From Tetrahymena thermophila SB210 (taxonomy: Eukaryota; Ciliophora; Oligohymenophorea; Hymenostomatida; Tetrahymenidae), in the NCBI RefSeq assembly GCF_000189635.1, contig NW_002476484.1:1-64000 (forward strand): a stretch of 64,000 nucleotides of DNA, in the 5' to 3' direction. The position numbers and the translations under genes were made by a program. The notes below the pieces were generated by a model, which had not been told where the DNA came from, made no database searches, and saw nothing but the letters and a program-made list of their open reading frames with translations. Below, in pieces: positions 26,291 through 40,376 of the stretch. Each line of letters begins with the position of its first letter. Position 1 is the first letter of the stretch.

Positions 26291-26480
26291 AATTAAGAAA
26301 TTTTGAGAAATGAATGAATAACAAAATAAGATAAAAAGATTTATATAATAACAGTGAGCATTTTTGATGAAAACATAATAATGAATAAACTTTGAATAGT
26401 GAAGGCTAATTACAAATACTTAATTATATACATAATTTATTAAGGTAAATTTTGATTATTTTAATTAAAAGATAGTAAGA
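25780..26480. repeat. Direct repeats at the 5' side of the LRR gene
   Basis: Segments 25938-26090 and 26298-26477 share a long common run, including AGTGAGCATTTTTGATGAAA and AATAAACTTTGAATAGT. A shorter related piece lies at 25780-25864. Each longer copy is preceded by a related stretch containing TTTTAACAACT, itself overlapping a possible LRR exon. The spacing is about 360 bases. This looks like a local tandem duplication of exon plus intron. Confidence 0.65.
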
Positions 26481-26679
26481 AGGGTGGGTAACTTGCTTGC
26501 TGAATTAATGAAATGATAAATAAAAATAATTTATTTATTTATTTGTTTATTTTTTATTTATTTATTTATCTTTTCAATACTAGCTTATAAGATTAAAAAA
26601 TATACAAAGTCAATTTTGAATCTTCAAAAAGGTTTGCCAATATTCTTAGTTATTAATAAGTTAAAGATCTTAAAATTAA

Positions 26680-28601
26680 TCAAGATATTTATTGTAAGGA
26701 AAAGTTTACTTTTTTAGTAATGATAGGACTGAAGATTTTCAAGGCTTAAAATCCTTAATTTTCTTCAAAGTCTTGTTAAAAAATAAAAGTGCCATTGTCT
26801 GTAGAAGTTGGAGAATTGCCTTGAACACTAATTTAACCAAACATAGAAAGCTTTTTTTAATTATTTTTTATTTTTGGTATTTTTTCAGTATTATTTGTAA
26901 CATTGTTGCTATTATTATTAAATTATGTTATTACTCTTTATGTTTCTTTAGTCCCTTTATCTGTTCTATCGTTTTCATAGATAGGAACTAAAGTATTGTC
27001 ATTACTATTATCTTTATTATTTATTGATATTTATTAGCAGCGAGTAGTTAGTCCATTATTTTTTGTTTGTTCTGGGCTTTTTGATGTGGTTGCAGCTCCA
27101 TTAATGATAGTCGTTTCGTTAATATCAGCAGAGTCCCTTAGATTCGTACATGCAGCGACAATAACATATAAAATTTAAAATGAAAGAATATAAGTATAAA
27201 TTGCAGATGAGACCTAAGAAATACGAATTTGAGTATTAATAGCACTTGATTGATTCGGTGATAAATCTAAATATTTATAATACATGTAAAAAAATCCAAA
27301 GCATTCTGCTAGGCGATGTAGAGCGCTTAGAACAACTATCTAAGGATTAATTACGTATGAAGAGTTTTTCATAAAAAGCAATTTATGTTTTTGCACAGCT
27401 ATGTTTGAAGGATACCTCAAATAAATGCAATTTATAAATAGATGTCCTGATCCAACAAAGCTATCTAAGACAGGAAGTCTTTTTATTATCAAATTATATA
27501 GAAGCTACAATACTGTTATTGAAAATCCTATTATAAGGAACTTTTATATAAAAATAGAAATTAGGCTAAAGCTTGTGATAATTTATTTTTTTAAAATTAA
27601 AACGATCAATTTAAATTAAAATTTTTGTTAGAAAATATGTTTTTTTTTTTTTTACCGTTATAAAGAAATCTATAATTGTTTAAGTAGTTTAATAATGATA
27701 GTCCCCATCATCTTTTTAAACTAGGAACAGAACAGAATAAAAAGCCGATCTAGAATATACTTCAATAGTATAATGAAATAAATCCTCTGGACATGTGTCT
27801 TCTCTCATGAAAAACTGTGGGTTATATAATCCTACATTCAGAGAAGTGGCTGCTATTGATAGCTAGTATATAATGTCTAAATTATTGCTCTAAAGACCAT
27901 AAAATGATAATAAATAAATGCATACAACACTAAGTATTCTTCCCTATTATATAGTATTTTTAATAATTAGACAATTTAGATTGATTTTTTAAAAAATAAA
28001 TCTATCAAAATATTTGTTGAGCAATTTATTTTTAAGCAAGAGTGTAAATTAAGGCATTCAAATTTTAATATCATTCATAAAATACGAAAGTAATAAAAAT
28101 TAATGAGAGCTAGTTAAAAGCATAATAATCTCCTAGCTTAATTATCGATATTAACTGGAAATTTGTTTAAATTTTAATAAGAAAATGCCTATAAAAATGC
28201 AAAAAAAGTAGTATATTCAAAATATGTACTTGAAAAAATGAAGAACTGGTTGCGGAAGAGTATATTTCGTTAGAAATTTAATTATTTAATGAGTTTCTAC
28301 GTGTGTAAATTAAGGAAAAGTGCTCTAAAAAAAATAACTTCAGAAATAATGAGAATTTAGGACTATGAATTTTGTCTAGGTCTTGATTGATAAAGCCATA
28401 GAATCCTTATAACATATAAAGAACGAATATAGTCACGCCATAATATAGATATTTATTATTTTGCTAAAGCAAATCAACCATAGTTATTACTATAGTTACA
28501 GTACTGAAAACGTAGAAAAACATCTCTATAAAGCTTAAAATTTAGTTTGAATACTAATTTAGATTTGCAACATTCGAGATACTAGGAGCCCTCCTTTTCA
28601 T
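26680..28601 (-). CDS. Multi-pass membrane protein, unrecognised
   Basis: Three exons joined by introns near 27944-28085 and 27545-27652 read open from ATG 28601 to TGA 26680. The N-terminus MKRRAPSISN is basic and is followed by hydrophobic segments such as FYVFSTVTIVITMV, YYGVTIFVLYMLQGFYGF, ILSVVCIYLLSFYGL, FLIIGFSITVLQLLY and IYTYILSFQILYVIVAA. That suggests about seven to eight passes. The C-terminal tail of about 150 residues is hydrophilic and rich in Asn, Thr and Ser. A loop of 40-50 residues after the central helices contains FFMREDTCPEDLFHY. I do not recognise the family. The general shape could fit a receptor or a lipid or ion transport protein. It lies in the same orientation as, and upstream of, the LRR gene. 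Confidence 0.8.
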
Positions 28602-29936
28602 ATTTGATATTTATATTTTGAAATACTAATTTAATAATCAATAAATGACTCGCTTTCTTTCCTTAACTTTCCTCTAAATTTTTAAGTTATTTGTAATTAT
28701 TGCAATTTTAATTTTAAACAATCTTTGAAGATTATCCCCTTCCTTTTATAATTTATGGATAAGTATTTTTACTCTAAGTATTTGCTCCTATTAAGTGTAA
28801 TACTTTCTTTCTTCCTTATTTCTAAAATCTTTCGCAACTTTTTTTTTCAAAATGAGCCAAAAATGAACTTACTTTCAAAAATCTGTTCAATTTTTGTCAG
28901 CTAATGGTTTTATATTTTAATTAATTTTCTTTGTTTGTTTGTTTGATTGATTAATCAAAACTTATTAAAATAAATGAAAACTTTTTTGAAAGTTAATTAA
29001 ATTTCTTATTCATCTTAATTATTAACTAATTATTTTCCTAACTAATTGTGTGTGTGTTTATATATATTTATTTATGGCTTATTTGACCTAAAAATATCAT
29101 AATATGCTATAATATTAATCAATAACATTATTTACATATTTACACTTTCTTAAAACTAAGAATAATCCTTATATATAAATAGAATCTTTATGCTTTTTGC
29201 ACAGTTTTAACAACTTTTGTAAACTAAATTAAATATTTTTATGATGATTGTATAGTTTTGATAATTCTAGCTTTTAATTTTTCTATAGTTATTTGAGTTT
29301 AGAAATTAGGTTATGTAAATAATAAAACTAGTTTTATTTTTGAATTCAGTTTCTATTGAAAAATATTTAAAATACAATGTTAGGAAACATAAAGATATAT
29401 AATTTAGATGTAATGCTTAATTTTGACTTATAGAAATAGCTAAAATCTCACATTCTAAAAATTAATTTAAGCTTATAATACTAACAATTAAGCAGTAATC
29501 TCACAAAAAAAAATTTAATTTAAATAAAAGAATAGTAAGTAAAACATGTGATATATATAATTAATTTATCTAAGAATATTTTTCTTTGCTTTTTATTAGA
29601 GATAAAAGTGAGTAAAAATCACAAACAAAAAAACGACTTTGTTTAAAGAATTAAAGTAGTAGTAGAAATCTATTCAAATAACGCTGATTTAAAAAATTTA
29701 AATTAAATTATTTTCCATTTTTGCAAATTATTTTACATATTATTTTTTGGAATTTAGAGACCATATAAACATACATATACTTAATTATTTCTAGATTATA
29801 ATTTTATTAAAAAAAAGCTTATGTATATTACTTGATTTATTTTTAAAATACTCATTTCTAATTTTTAATCAGAAATTTTTATATTTTAAGTGTTAAATTG
29901 CTATTATTTATTTTAAGTAATTTTCAGATTATAAAA
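28602..29936. other. Divergent intergenic region
   Basis: AT-rich DNA between two genes transcribed away from each other, so it should contain both promoters. There are T-rich and A-rich tracts but no convincing frame, repeat or RNA gene. Confidence 0.65.
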
Positions 29937-32900
29937 ATGAACAATATCCCAGCAGACAGATGTGAGTAAAAATCGCTTGATGAACAAGGGAAAAGTGATA
30001 TTGATGAAGAAAACAACTAAAAAAATCTTTATAATTAAATCAGTGGCCTTGAAGCATAATTTTTATAATACGATCGCAATGATAATTTTAATGAAAGATA
30101 TGAAGAAGAAGAAAAAACGATTACAAATAATAATGAGTTCTCAAATACATATTAATTAGAAACAAAGAAAGATGAAACAATAGATTCTAATTCAATCATT
30201 GATGGTTCATCAAATACCTCCTCCTCTTAAATTTGGAATGGAAGTAGAGTTTAAGATGGATTAGAATAAATTTACACAAATAAAAAAATGATGAAAAGAG
30301 ACTCTCTAAAGTAGCAAGTATTAAATAATTAGCACTAATTTAGTAGAAGATAAAGCTTTAATCCACATTAATCAATGCTTAATTATTCATAATTTTGCCC
30401 AAAAAGAAGCAGCCTTTTAGGAAACTCTTTTCCTTTACAAATCACAAGCTAAGAGTAATTTTCAAGTCAATTTTCTAACCAAAAAACTATGCAAACTTAA
30501 AGCAGAACAAATCTATAAATTAATGGGGTCAAAAATCATAAATTTGAAGAATAAAATCAAGCTATTTCTAGCATTAGCACAAGCATTTAGAATTTTTAAA
30601 ATTTAGAGAGCAGCGTTTCTCTAAGTCGCTCTAAAAAAGTTATTAAAATTTCTAAAGATAAAATAGAAGCAAGAGTTAAGCAGTAACTTTTACAAGCTTA
30701 AACTCTTGGCAGTATTTCTAGCACAAATTCATTTGACGATTCTCCTATTACAAGAATAAATAAGGGAAGTACAAAGTTGCACTTAATACAAAATCATCAA
30801 CAATAAAAGGGAACATTTAAAAGCCAATAGCTGCTATTTCTCCCACTTTCAAATATAAATGATCCAAAAAGAATTTCGATATGTCTTCATGAGGATATGG
30901 CTGAAGAATACAATAAATTTATGATGATGAATAATCCAAATTAGCCTTCTTAAATTTCTTAAATTAAATCTAAAAATCAAAACACTCTCTCTGAAGCTAG
31001 TATTTGTGGTAACACTGTTTTTGAAGAAAATGAAGATGTTCTATCAGGAGTTATAAATAGCTCAGATTAAGAATAAACACAATACACAATCACTGAAAAT
31101 AACATAACAGAATAAAGTGATTCTTCAAATTCTTCTTCTTAAATTAATACACCTTCTCCTATTGAAATAAAGACTACTAAGCAAAGGGTACATTAGTTTT
31201 ACACAGAACAGTGCTTGGATAAAGCTTAAAGGAAAAAATAAATAACAAATTAACATGGTTCATCTTTTAAAAATAAATACATGAGCAAAACAATACCTGT
31301 AATGACAATAAAATTTATTTATTTAGCTTTTTAAATGTCAAAATTTATTTAACTGAACTTATTTATTTTCTTTTTAAATTAAGAGCATTGATGACTACGA
31401 AGAAAATGAAGAGGAAATTAAGTTCAACGAAACAGTTTTGCTTAAAACTGAAAAGTAAATAATAAATCCAAGTGATAAAAGTGATAAGAAAGAAAAGAAG
31501 TCAAATGAAACTAAAAGAATTTCAAAAGATGAATATTCATCAAATTAAACAAACAAGAAATAGTTTATTTAGGATCAGACTGAGTATATGTATAGAAGCA
31601 ATAATAAAATAGAAAAGCCTGAACCAAATAAAAATCATAGCAATTAAGCAGCTGCAAAATAAATAGATTCTAGGATTAATACAAAAAACCACAACAGTAA
31701 TGTGAAAGTTGTAGAAAATCACAATGGATATGGTTTTAATCCAAATTAAAAAGTAAATATAGAAGATTATAATATAGGATTGGTTTATGGCGGAGACTTG
31801 AAGAGACAGGAAAACAAAGAAAAAATATGTAATATTCTATTGAGTAAGTAATATAGCGATCTTCTAGAAATAGGAAGTGGGTCGTATGGACTTGTTTTGA
31901 GAGCTACAACACCAGAAGGATATATCAGAGCTCTTAAAATACATTATGGAATTACTTAAGATGAATCTGCGTAAATTTATAAATAACAAAAAGAAATTTA
32001 ATGGTTTTTTTCATATAATAAAATAAGTTTCCTAGATAGACTTAATACTTTAACTGCAAATAGCATAATGGCTTATAATACATTTAAATTTAGAGACACG
32101 GTTAGCAAGAAATAGATAGAAGTTATAGAAATGGAGCTTGCAGATGGTTCTCTAAAGAATCAAGTGTATGCAGATGAATCAGAAATCAGTGATGAAAAGT
32201 ATCGGTAAATATGTATTTAACTTATTGTAAATGTGCTCTCAATGCATAATATGTGCGTAGTGCATAGGGATTTGAAGCTAGATAATATTTTAGTTAGTAA
32301 CGGGAATTACTTTTTAGCGGATTTTGGTATATCTGAAGAAATAGGCAGTCATTAGTTAACTTAAAATTTTATTCCTGGAACTGATTGCTTTTCAATAAAG
32401 CAAAATATAGCAGGAACATAGCTTTACTTTTCTCCTATAATAAGGGATGCCCATTCAGCTTAGCCGAAAAAATACATTATCGAGCACGATCCCTTCAAAT
32501 CAGACCTATATACAGTAGGTCTAATTTTACTAGAAATTGAGCTAGTAAGATAAAAGTATTAAAGACATTAGATACAACAGATTCTCAGAGACAAGCATTA
32601 GGCTTATAAATATGCTCTCAAAATGAATATAAACAAGTATTTAATAAAAGATAATTACTACATCCTAAAAAACCGTCTCTATAAGCCAATAAACATATTA
32701 GCAGAGCTTCTTTAAATTGAAGAAATTAATCGAATCTCTTCTATAAAGCTTTGTCTTATTTGTCAGTTAGATAAAATTATCTTAAGCAACATCATAGTCC
32801 CTCATCATAAGATTTTTCCTCCTATTATTGAATTAAAGTAAGATAATACTTGCATTATTAACTATACTATAAAGCTACTTATTTATGAAGGTAAACTAAA

Positions 32901-35900
32901 AAATTATTTCTCAAATAAATCATTTAATACTTATTTAACTAAGGGTCATATATTAAGATGGAAGATGGGAGAATTCTACGACACGGAGAAGGTAGATTTT
33001 TTGATATTTGAGTTTTTCAACGATTAAAGGATTTATTTAAATATAATTTTGATAATAAAAGGGTCTTTGTATAAACTAATTGAGGGAGAAAGAGAGGTTA
33101 TCAAAGCTTTAGTTTATGAGGGATAATGGGATAATGATCTTCCTCATGGTTATGGTGTATTTTATTTTTTTTAGAATGATTGGGTGTATGAAGGTTAGTT
33201 TAGAAATGGATAATTTTTTGGAGAAGGAAGCATAAAATTTATAGACTGGGTTGTTTATAAAGGAACATGGTATAATTTTCTTCTTGAAGATTTTCTAATA
33301 CCTGTAATTCCGACTGATTCTGATTTATTCTTGCAAAAAGATTAGAAAAACGTAGAAGTTTTGATAAATACTCATGATAGAGAAGGATACATGAAAAGCA
33401 CTGGGCTGAATGAGGTGGAACTGCAGTTTGAAATTAATACTTTTAGGTTTTACTCAAGTAATTTTATTGAGTTTAAGCAGTATTTAAAGGATAAATAAAG
33501 AGTAAAAATACTTCTAACATCTAAAAAGAGCAAGCATGACTTTTAATAAAGCTCCCGCTAATAGCTGGTGCTACTGGCTGTTAATAGGAGAAAAAAAAGA
33601 ATATTTGAGGTTTACATCAAGTACTTTAAGCATGAGCTTATACTAGATGCCGTGATTTTAGAATAACTTATTTAATTACTCAATTAACCTAGCTAATTAG
33701 GAAAAAATTCTTCAGATTTTTGTAATGAAAGTAGCAACAAATTAAATATTCAAAAATAATAAATCTAAGAAACTTCTTTGATGGTATCAGAAAACAATCT
33801 TAGTGAATCTGATAGACTCTCATCATTTTAATCATCATTATCGTCAAATTACAATAGCTCAAACCAAGTTTGTTCTATTGATGATTCTGATAGCATAATT
33901 TATTTAAATTTTGATTTATTTAGTAAGGAAAGCGCAGTCTATTTTTTTGATAAAATTTCTAATAAAAATGATCCTTCGCTTTCCATTTTTAAACTAGAGT
34001 ATATGAAAAATATTGGTGTTTCTGCTTAAATTGAAGAAGAAAGTCTGATTAAATTTTTACTCTCTAAGCAAGTTCAAAATCTAAAAGAATTAGATCTTTC
34101 AAGCTCGAAGGATATTTCCTCTTCCATATTTGTAGCTCTGGATCATAACATAGAGTCTTTGAAGATGCTCAACTTAAAATACGAAGCTCTATCTCAGCAA
34201 ACATTTTGCTCACTTTTTAAATATCCTTTCCTAAAATAAATTGTGATTTTAGACTTTTCTTACTCTGAGTTTGATGATAAGTGCATGCTTGAACTAGTAT
34301 CATGTCCTTACTTAAATAATATTTAAATCCTGATATTTTGCTTTTGCAGGAACTTAACACACAAGGGCTTAGAAATTTTCTTATAAAAGTCATCACATGA
34401 AAACTTTCCTCAACTCACTCAGTTAGATTTTGAAGGTATTTTGTCAAAGGGTTATCATAACATGAAAAATGATAAAATATTAACAAAAATTTCTTCTTAA
34501 GGAAACATACAAAACATAAATTATGAAAATATTCATTAAACAGAATAAGAGATGCTTCTTGCTTTTGATAGAAAGCATCATTTATATTCAAATAACTCCA
34601 ATTTGACTATATTGGATTAAAAGCTAGTCTAATAATCAGCTGGTAGTGCTGTATCTATTGATTGTATCAATAGCTCTGTTAGGAGTTTAAATAAAGAATA
34701 ATAAAATAATTTAATTAAATAAAATGCATATTTCCACTATTTTCCTTACACTACTGACAATATCCTTAAATAACTCGAGTATATATAAAAGTATAACATT
34801 CTTAGAAAAAATCTAGTTGAGCTAAACTAAAGTGATGCTCATTCTTCATTAACTTCATGCGGAAATCTCACTTCAGCCATTTAAATTTCTAACTGTGATG
34901 AAACAAATAATTAGCAACCTCAACAGCATGAAACTATCAAATAATAAATTTCTGATTAAAATATTAAATCTCAATAGCTTATAAAAGCAACCATTTAATC
35001 TAACCAAAATATCTCTTTCAATACTTAACATTAAGCCTTTCATTCATCTATTTCAAATTTGTCGTTAACAAATTTAAATAACTGCTCATCGCCCCACTCA
35101 AATAAAAACATCAACATTAATTAAAAAGTTTAATCAAAATAGTCATAATCATCTTCCTTTTTTAATTGGGTCAATAAATTGACAGACAAAAACTTATAAG
35201 CCTTCGAAAAATTTTCAAAATAAACAAAACTTTTCGGCATACAAATTTTAAGTTTTCGAGCAACAAACATAGACGATACTGTTTTGAAAAATCTAGCAAA
35301 AAACAGTAGTTTTATTTATTTAAAATTTTTAGATATTTCACAATGCTAATAAATATTAAGTGAAGGATTCGAAAGCTTAATTTAATCAAACTATTTAAAA
35401 AATTTAATTAAAATTGACATTAGCCAAACTAACATCATTAGTATAACCTCGAAAAAACCACAACAAGTATTTCTATAATCCTTAAATCTTGTTGAATGCC
35501 CAAATTTATCTCCTCAAAGCGTATTTAACTATTTATCTAACATTCAGAACTAGTAAAATATAAGGCAACTCTACATCGATAGTGATATTTTCTTTGTTGC
35601 ATAAGTAAAACATATTTTTTTATTTATTTATTTGTTCATCAAATTTTTGTTATTAAATTAGATTAAGCAGTGCCTGCTAGAGTGCTAAAAGCTTTAAAAT
35701 ATCCATATTTTTGTCTCTTCAAATAAAGTTGATTTTTTTATACAAAATCCTTTAACTTTGCATTTATTGATTGAGAAGAAAGGATATAAATTAAATTTCT
35801 ATTCTAGTAAATTATATATTCAGTCGCTTTTTGAATTAGTGAAAAGTTAAGTGATTCAATGTATCTAAATTAAGAAAGAGTAGCTAAATTAAATCTTCAT

Positions 35901-38233
35901 AAATGGCACTAGTTATGTAGATTTAAGTAGATTTGACCATCAATCAACACCTGATTATGAACAAGATACAATCTAAATTAATAGAGCTTAAATGCTTGAT
36001 ATTCCTTCTAAAAATATTTCTTTTGAATAATTAAATGATGAAAATATTATTGAAGATTTAAGAAAATTGTTTAACTCAAGAAACTTTTTGCTTATTAAAT
36101 AATTAGATATTTCTAGACTTAAAGTTAATAGCTATGCAGGATAGCTTCTAGCTGGCTCAAGATATACAAGATCTTTAACTTATATTGATTTAAGCTATTC
36201 TACAATAATAGACGAGGATCTTGATAAGCTAAGCAAATCTAAGTATCTTCCCTAGCTATAAGTAATCAAGTTAAACTGCTGTAAAGATATTACAGAAAAA
36301 GGAATAAATTACTTATTAAATACCCAAAACAGCTTAGAAAATTTGAAGACTATTGAAGTAAAACAGAGGCTACTCAACATATATTTACTTTACTCGTAAA
36401 ACTCAGAAAAAATCCAAATAATTGCTGATTAAATACTTTTCAAATATGAGCTAAATCAACTTAGAAATCATAACAATCACCATAAAGTCTTTTAATTCGC
36501 TAAGTACTGGACGAAGATTTTTAGAGATAATATGTAAAATATAAACTCAATAGAAATATTAGGATTCGATGAGAATATAATTGACTATTTCTTGACCCAT
36601 ATAACAAGCAGGAATAGAGTTAAGAAAGTCATTATTGATTTCTCTAAAAAGAATCAAAAAATTCAATCTTAATCCTAAATCTAAAATATCAACTAATTTT
36701 AAAGAATTAACCATATTTTTAGTAAACTGCCAGATCTTTAAGAACTTCGTTTAGATTTCTCTGGGTAAATTAAAAATGCTTTTTTATGAATTCTTAATTT
36801 TAAAATTATTTGAAAAATTAATTAACAAAGGTGGAGTGATATGACTGATTTATCAATTAAAGAATTTTGTGAAAGTATTGTAGGACTGTAGAACTTAAAA
36901 GTTATAGATATAAACCTTTCAGAATGGGCAAAAGAAAATGAATAAATCACCGATTTATCGTGCATGTTTTTGGGTGAAATTTTTTAGAAAATCTAAAAGA
37001 TAAACGTAGTAAGTTTAGATCTCTCTAAGTAAATTCATTTCTAAAAAAGATATATCTAATTAATTAATTTTGGGTGTGTTTTTGTTTAAATTTATTTATT
37101 TTTTAAAAGTTGGGGAGATGGCAATTGCAAGATTACTGATAAATCAATAGTATATTTGTAAAAAGGTATTCTTTGCACAAAGGACTATTTAACTTATCTA
37201 TCTTTGAATTTGAATTCGTGGGGTTCATAGATGACTAACACTTCACTTATCAATTTGCATGATCTAGTCAGAGAACTCAATCTCTTGAGTTTTTTAAAGT
37301 TAGGTCTTTAGGAGTATATTTTAATTATTTATTTTAAAAGAAATTTCAAATAAATTATTTGATTTAGATGGGGTAAAGATAATTCCAGTATTAATGATGA
37401 TGGAATAGAATCATTAGCGATTGCGATTGGTAACTCAAGATTTCTGAATTAATTAGAAATAAATTTAGCCTAGTAAGATTGTTTGTTAAAATTTTAAATT
37501 ATTTACTTATTTTAATGTGATCAAAGTGCAGCGACTTTAAATAGCGGAATTGGAGATGTGAGTGTCTAGAATCTTGCAAAAAGTTTGATGAATATCAATA
37601 GTTTAAGTTCTTTGAAAATTAACCTAGGTTGGTGGATGGTCGAAATGAATCTTTTCGGTTTCAGTACAGATGTTAGTGATGAATGTATAAAAGATTTAGC
37701 AATTGCAATAGGCAAATTAAAATCACTGACAGAACTCGACTTAAACTTTGACAGGTAAGTTTTTGTTTATTTTTTAAACTTTTAAAAACTTTTATTTTTA
37801 ATAAAGATGGGGTTATAAAAATAAATTTATCAAAGATGAAAGCATAATCAATTTAGCAGAAAACATTGAGAACCTATATGCTTTGAATAGTCTTTCTCTT
37901 AATTTTGATTGGTAAGTTGGTTGATTGTTTAAAGTATTTTTATTAACATCATTTAAAATAAATAGGTGGGGATTAGGTAATGAGAAAATAACTGACAAAA
38001 GTTTAGTTTAACTAGCAAATAAAGTTACTAAGCTAAGCAAGCTTACAACCTTAAGGTTATTTTTAAGTCTCGATAGGTAAAAAAACTTAATTACTCTTAT
38101 ATATTTATCTATTTAATTATTTAAATATAAATTTAGATGGAAAAAGATTGAAGAAAAACATATTGAATGCTTCAAAGAAAAAATAATGACATTAAAAACT
38201 TTCAATAAAAACATTACTATAGATATCAAATGA
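29937..38233 (+). CDS. Giant protein kinase with MORN-like and leucine-rich repeats
   Basis: A protein of more than 2,300 residues. The first about 600 residues are Ser/Asn/Gln-rich and probably disordered, with one intron at 31299-31383. The kinase domain follows. It has a glycine loop EIGSGSYGLV (31867-31896), the lysine in IRALKIHYG, the catalytic loop VVHRDLKLDNIL (HRD at 32262-32270), DFG at 32320-32328 and SDLYTVGLILLE. The APE position reads SPI. A MORN-like stretch lies at about 33100-33300 (YEGQWDNDLPHGYGVF and YEGQFRNGQFFGEGSIKF). From about 34000 on come many LRRs. From 36766 to the end each repeat is in its own exon; exons 37807-37911 and 37966-38076 are 105 and 111 bases long and begin in a Trp-Gly codon pair. 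ATG 29937 is preceded by an in-frame stretch without another ATG close by. Likely an active Ser/Thr kinase scaffold. The substrate is unknown. Confidence 0.88.
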
Positions 38234-39085
38234 AAAAACAAAATAAATTTTCTAAAAAACTCATTAAACAAAAAATATATTAATAAATAATACATCCTTA
38301 AAATAAATTTTATTAATAAATTATTAAAATTCTTATACTTATTTATATTATGTTAATTAGTACTCACTTATTCAAAACTATGCTCTCATATCAAAAATTT
38401 AGTCTTATTTCATTAGTTAGGTTTCATGAAGTTTTTGATAAATATCAACTAATCTTCAAAATAAATCATTAAAATATGATGAATTGGATAGCATCATGAT
38501 TTAATACCTGGATTAACTTTTTTTAAAATTGAAAAATATAAAATTTATGAAAAAATAAATAAAGGTGCTTCACAGCAAAATAAATTGATATATTTAATAA
38601 ATTAATAGTATGTAAATTGTCCAAATACATAAAAATATTTAAACAATTTTCAAATTTTTAGGAAATTTCATTAAAGATTTCAGTAACACATTTTTTTAAT
38701 GATTTAATTTTCATTTTTTATTGTTTATCGAAAAAATTTTAATTTTTGAATAATAAAAAAACTTAAAGGAAAATAAATTACTAAAATAAAATACTTTAAA
38801 ATAAAATTTTAATAATATTCTACTAAATATATTTCTTACTTAAGAATTTGATAATAAATATCAAATAAAATATACAATTTTTATATTACTTAAAATGATT
38901 ATTAGAGTTTATTTTAATTAATAGATTTTATATTAAATTGTTATGATGTATATGTTGTATGATTTTAAAATATAAATAATTTATTTTATATAAGTAAATA
39001 ATTTTTAAATTTGTTAATAAAAGATTGAATCTGTCTTTTTAATTAGGGTTGGTTGATTTTTAGATTTTATTTTAATTCATTTGGC
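38234..39085. other. Convergent intergenic region
   Basis: AT-rich DNA between the 3' ends of two converging genes. Nothing beyond homopolymer runs was seen. Confidence 0.65.
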
Positions 39086-40376
39086 TCAAAAAAAAGAATG
39101 ATTAATTTTATTTGATTTTAATTTTTTATTTGTAATTGTATGGTGACTAGAGTCCGCAATAGATTATAAAGGTAATTCAAAAGATTGATTTTATTCTTAA
39201 TCTGGAATTAACGGACTTCTTCTGTAGTTGCTTGAATGTATTGGTGTGTAATTCTCATAATCTTAAAAGACTAAACCTATAAAAGGCTCTTATGGCGAAG
39301 GTTGTATTTTCTATCTTCCCTTTTAAAAGTTAAGGCGATCTAAACCTCTATTTAAGTTATTGATTTTTCTAATTTCCTTTTGCTGCTACTTTTCAGCTTA
39401 CTATATTATTGCCTGTTTTTAAACTTCTTGAAAATCATAGCTTTTGAAAGAGCTATTATTCATAATGTTAACGCTGTCAAGCTTGATGCTATCGAAGTCA
39501 GTGTAGCACTTTTTAGCTTATAGATTAACTTCTCCTATTTTTATTTGGATGTTATTTTTTTAATTCATGTTGCAAACAGGTTTTTCATCAAATCTCTTTA
39601 ACATTGTATTTTTTCTTGTAGTCTTGAAAGATATTTTTTTATCATTAGAATTTGATGACAGTAAAGAAAGTTAGTTGTAATGAAAACTTTGGTAATTAAA
39701 TATTGGATTTTATGTATCTATATAGTGTTGTGTGATTGGTGGTAAATTAAAATGTTTTTCTTTTTTATCATCTTCATCTTTTCGTTTTATATTTATGTGA
39801 TTCAGCTTTTTATCTTATACCAAATTTTACTAGGGAATAAAGCTAAAGCATTCTCTTAGATTTTAGAATATTTCTTTTTATCCTTCTCTTTATCAATAAA
39901 TAATAAACTTAAAATCCCATTGCAATAACTAAAATTAAATACTCTTTTTTAGGCGAAGATTCTGTGTTGCTGTTTAAGATATGTTTGGCGACTTTTAAAA
40001 AAATAAAGTAATGAATGAATGAGGTTTATTGTAATAAATATTCAAATTTACCCTTTTTCTATCCAGTTAGCATTATTTTAGATTATAAAATTCTGTTGTT
40101 TGTATCAATGAGCTCATTGTTTCGAGGAGTCTAAAATCCTTTTTTCTAAATTTACCCCTTTCTATCTAAATATGAATAATTTAATATTTAAAAATACTTA
40201 ATTAGATATTTACTTTCATCATTTATCTCTTGTTAAGCTTCTTCTATTGAGTCTTCGATCAATGTCTTTTTAGAGCTGTATTCCCTTAGATCAGGAGTGT
40301 ATCTTTTTTTATGTTTCTTCCTCATATAAGACTCGAAATAATCAAACATGCTATTGTTAATTGATGAATTTGCCAT
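39086..40376 (-). CDS. Hydrophilic Gln/Lys-rich protein, unknown
   Basis: The first exon is clear, from ATG 40376 (MANSSINNSMFDYFESYMRK) to a donor near 40214. At least two more short exons lie between about 39950 and 40150, and a long final exon runs from about 39900 to the TGA at 39086. The product is charged, with Lys/Asp runs (KRKDEDDKKEKHF) and a short likely coiled coil (QQAEKQQQKEIRKINNLN). It ends in a Ser/Gln-rich tail. There are no membrane segments and no domain I recognise. Intron joins in the middle are tentative. A cytoskeletal or nuclear low-complexity protein is possible but not shown. Confidence 0.7.

Noticed and set aside
26773-26991. Plus-strand frame with a hydrophobic stretch
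   Set aside because: It is the reverse of the Asn/Thr-rich tail of the minus-strand membrane protein, which reads through a much longer frame.
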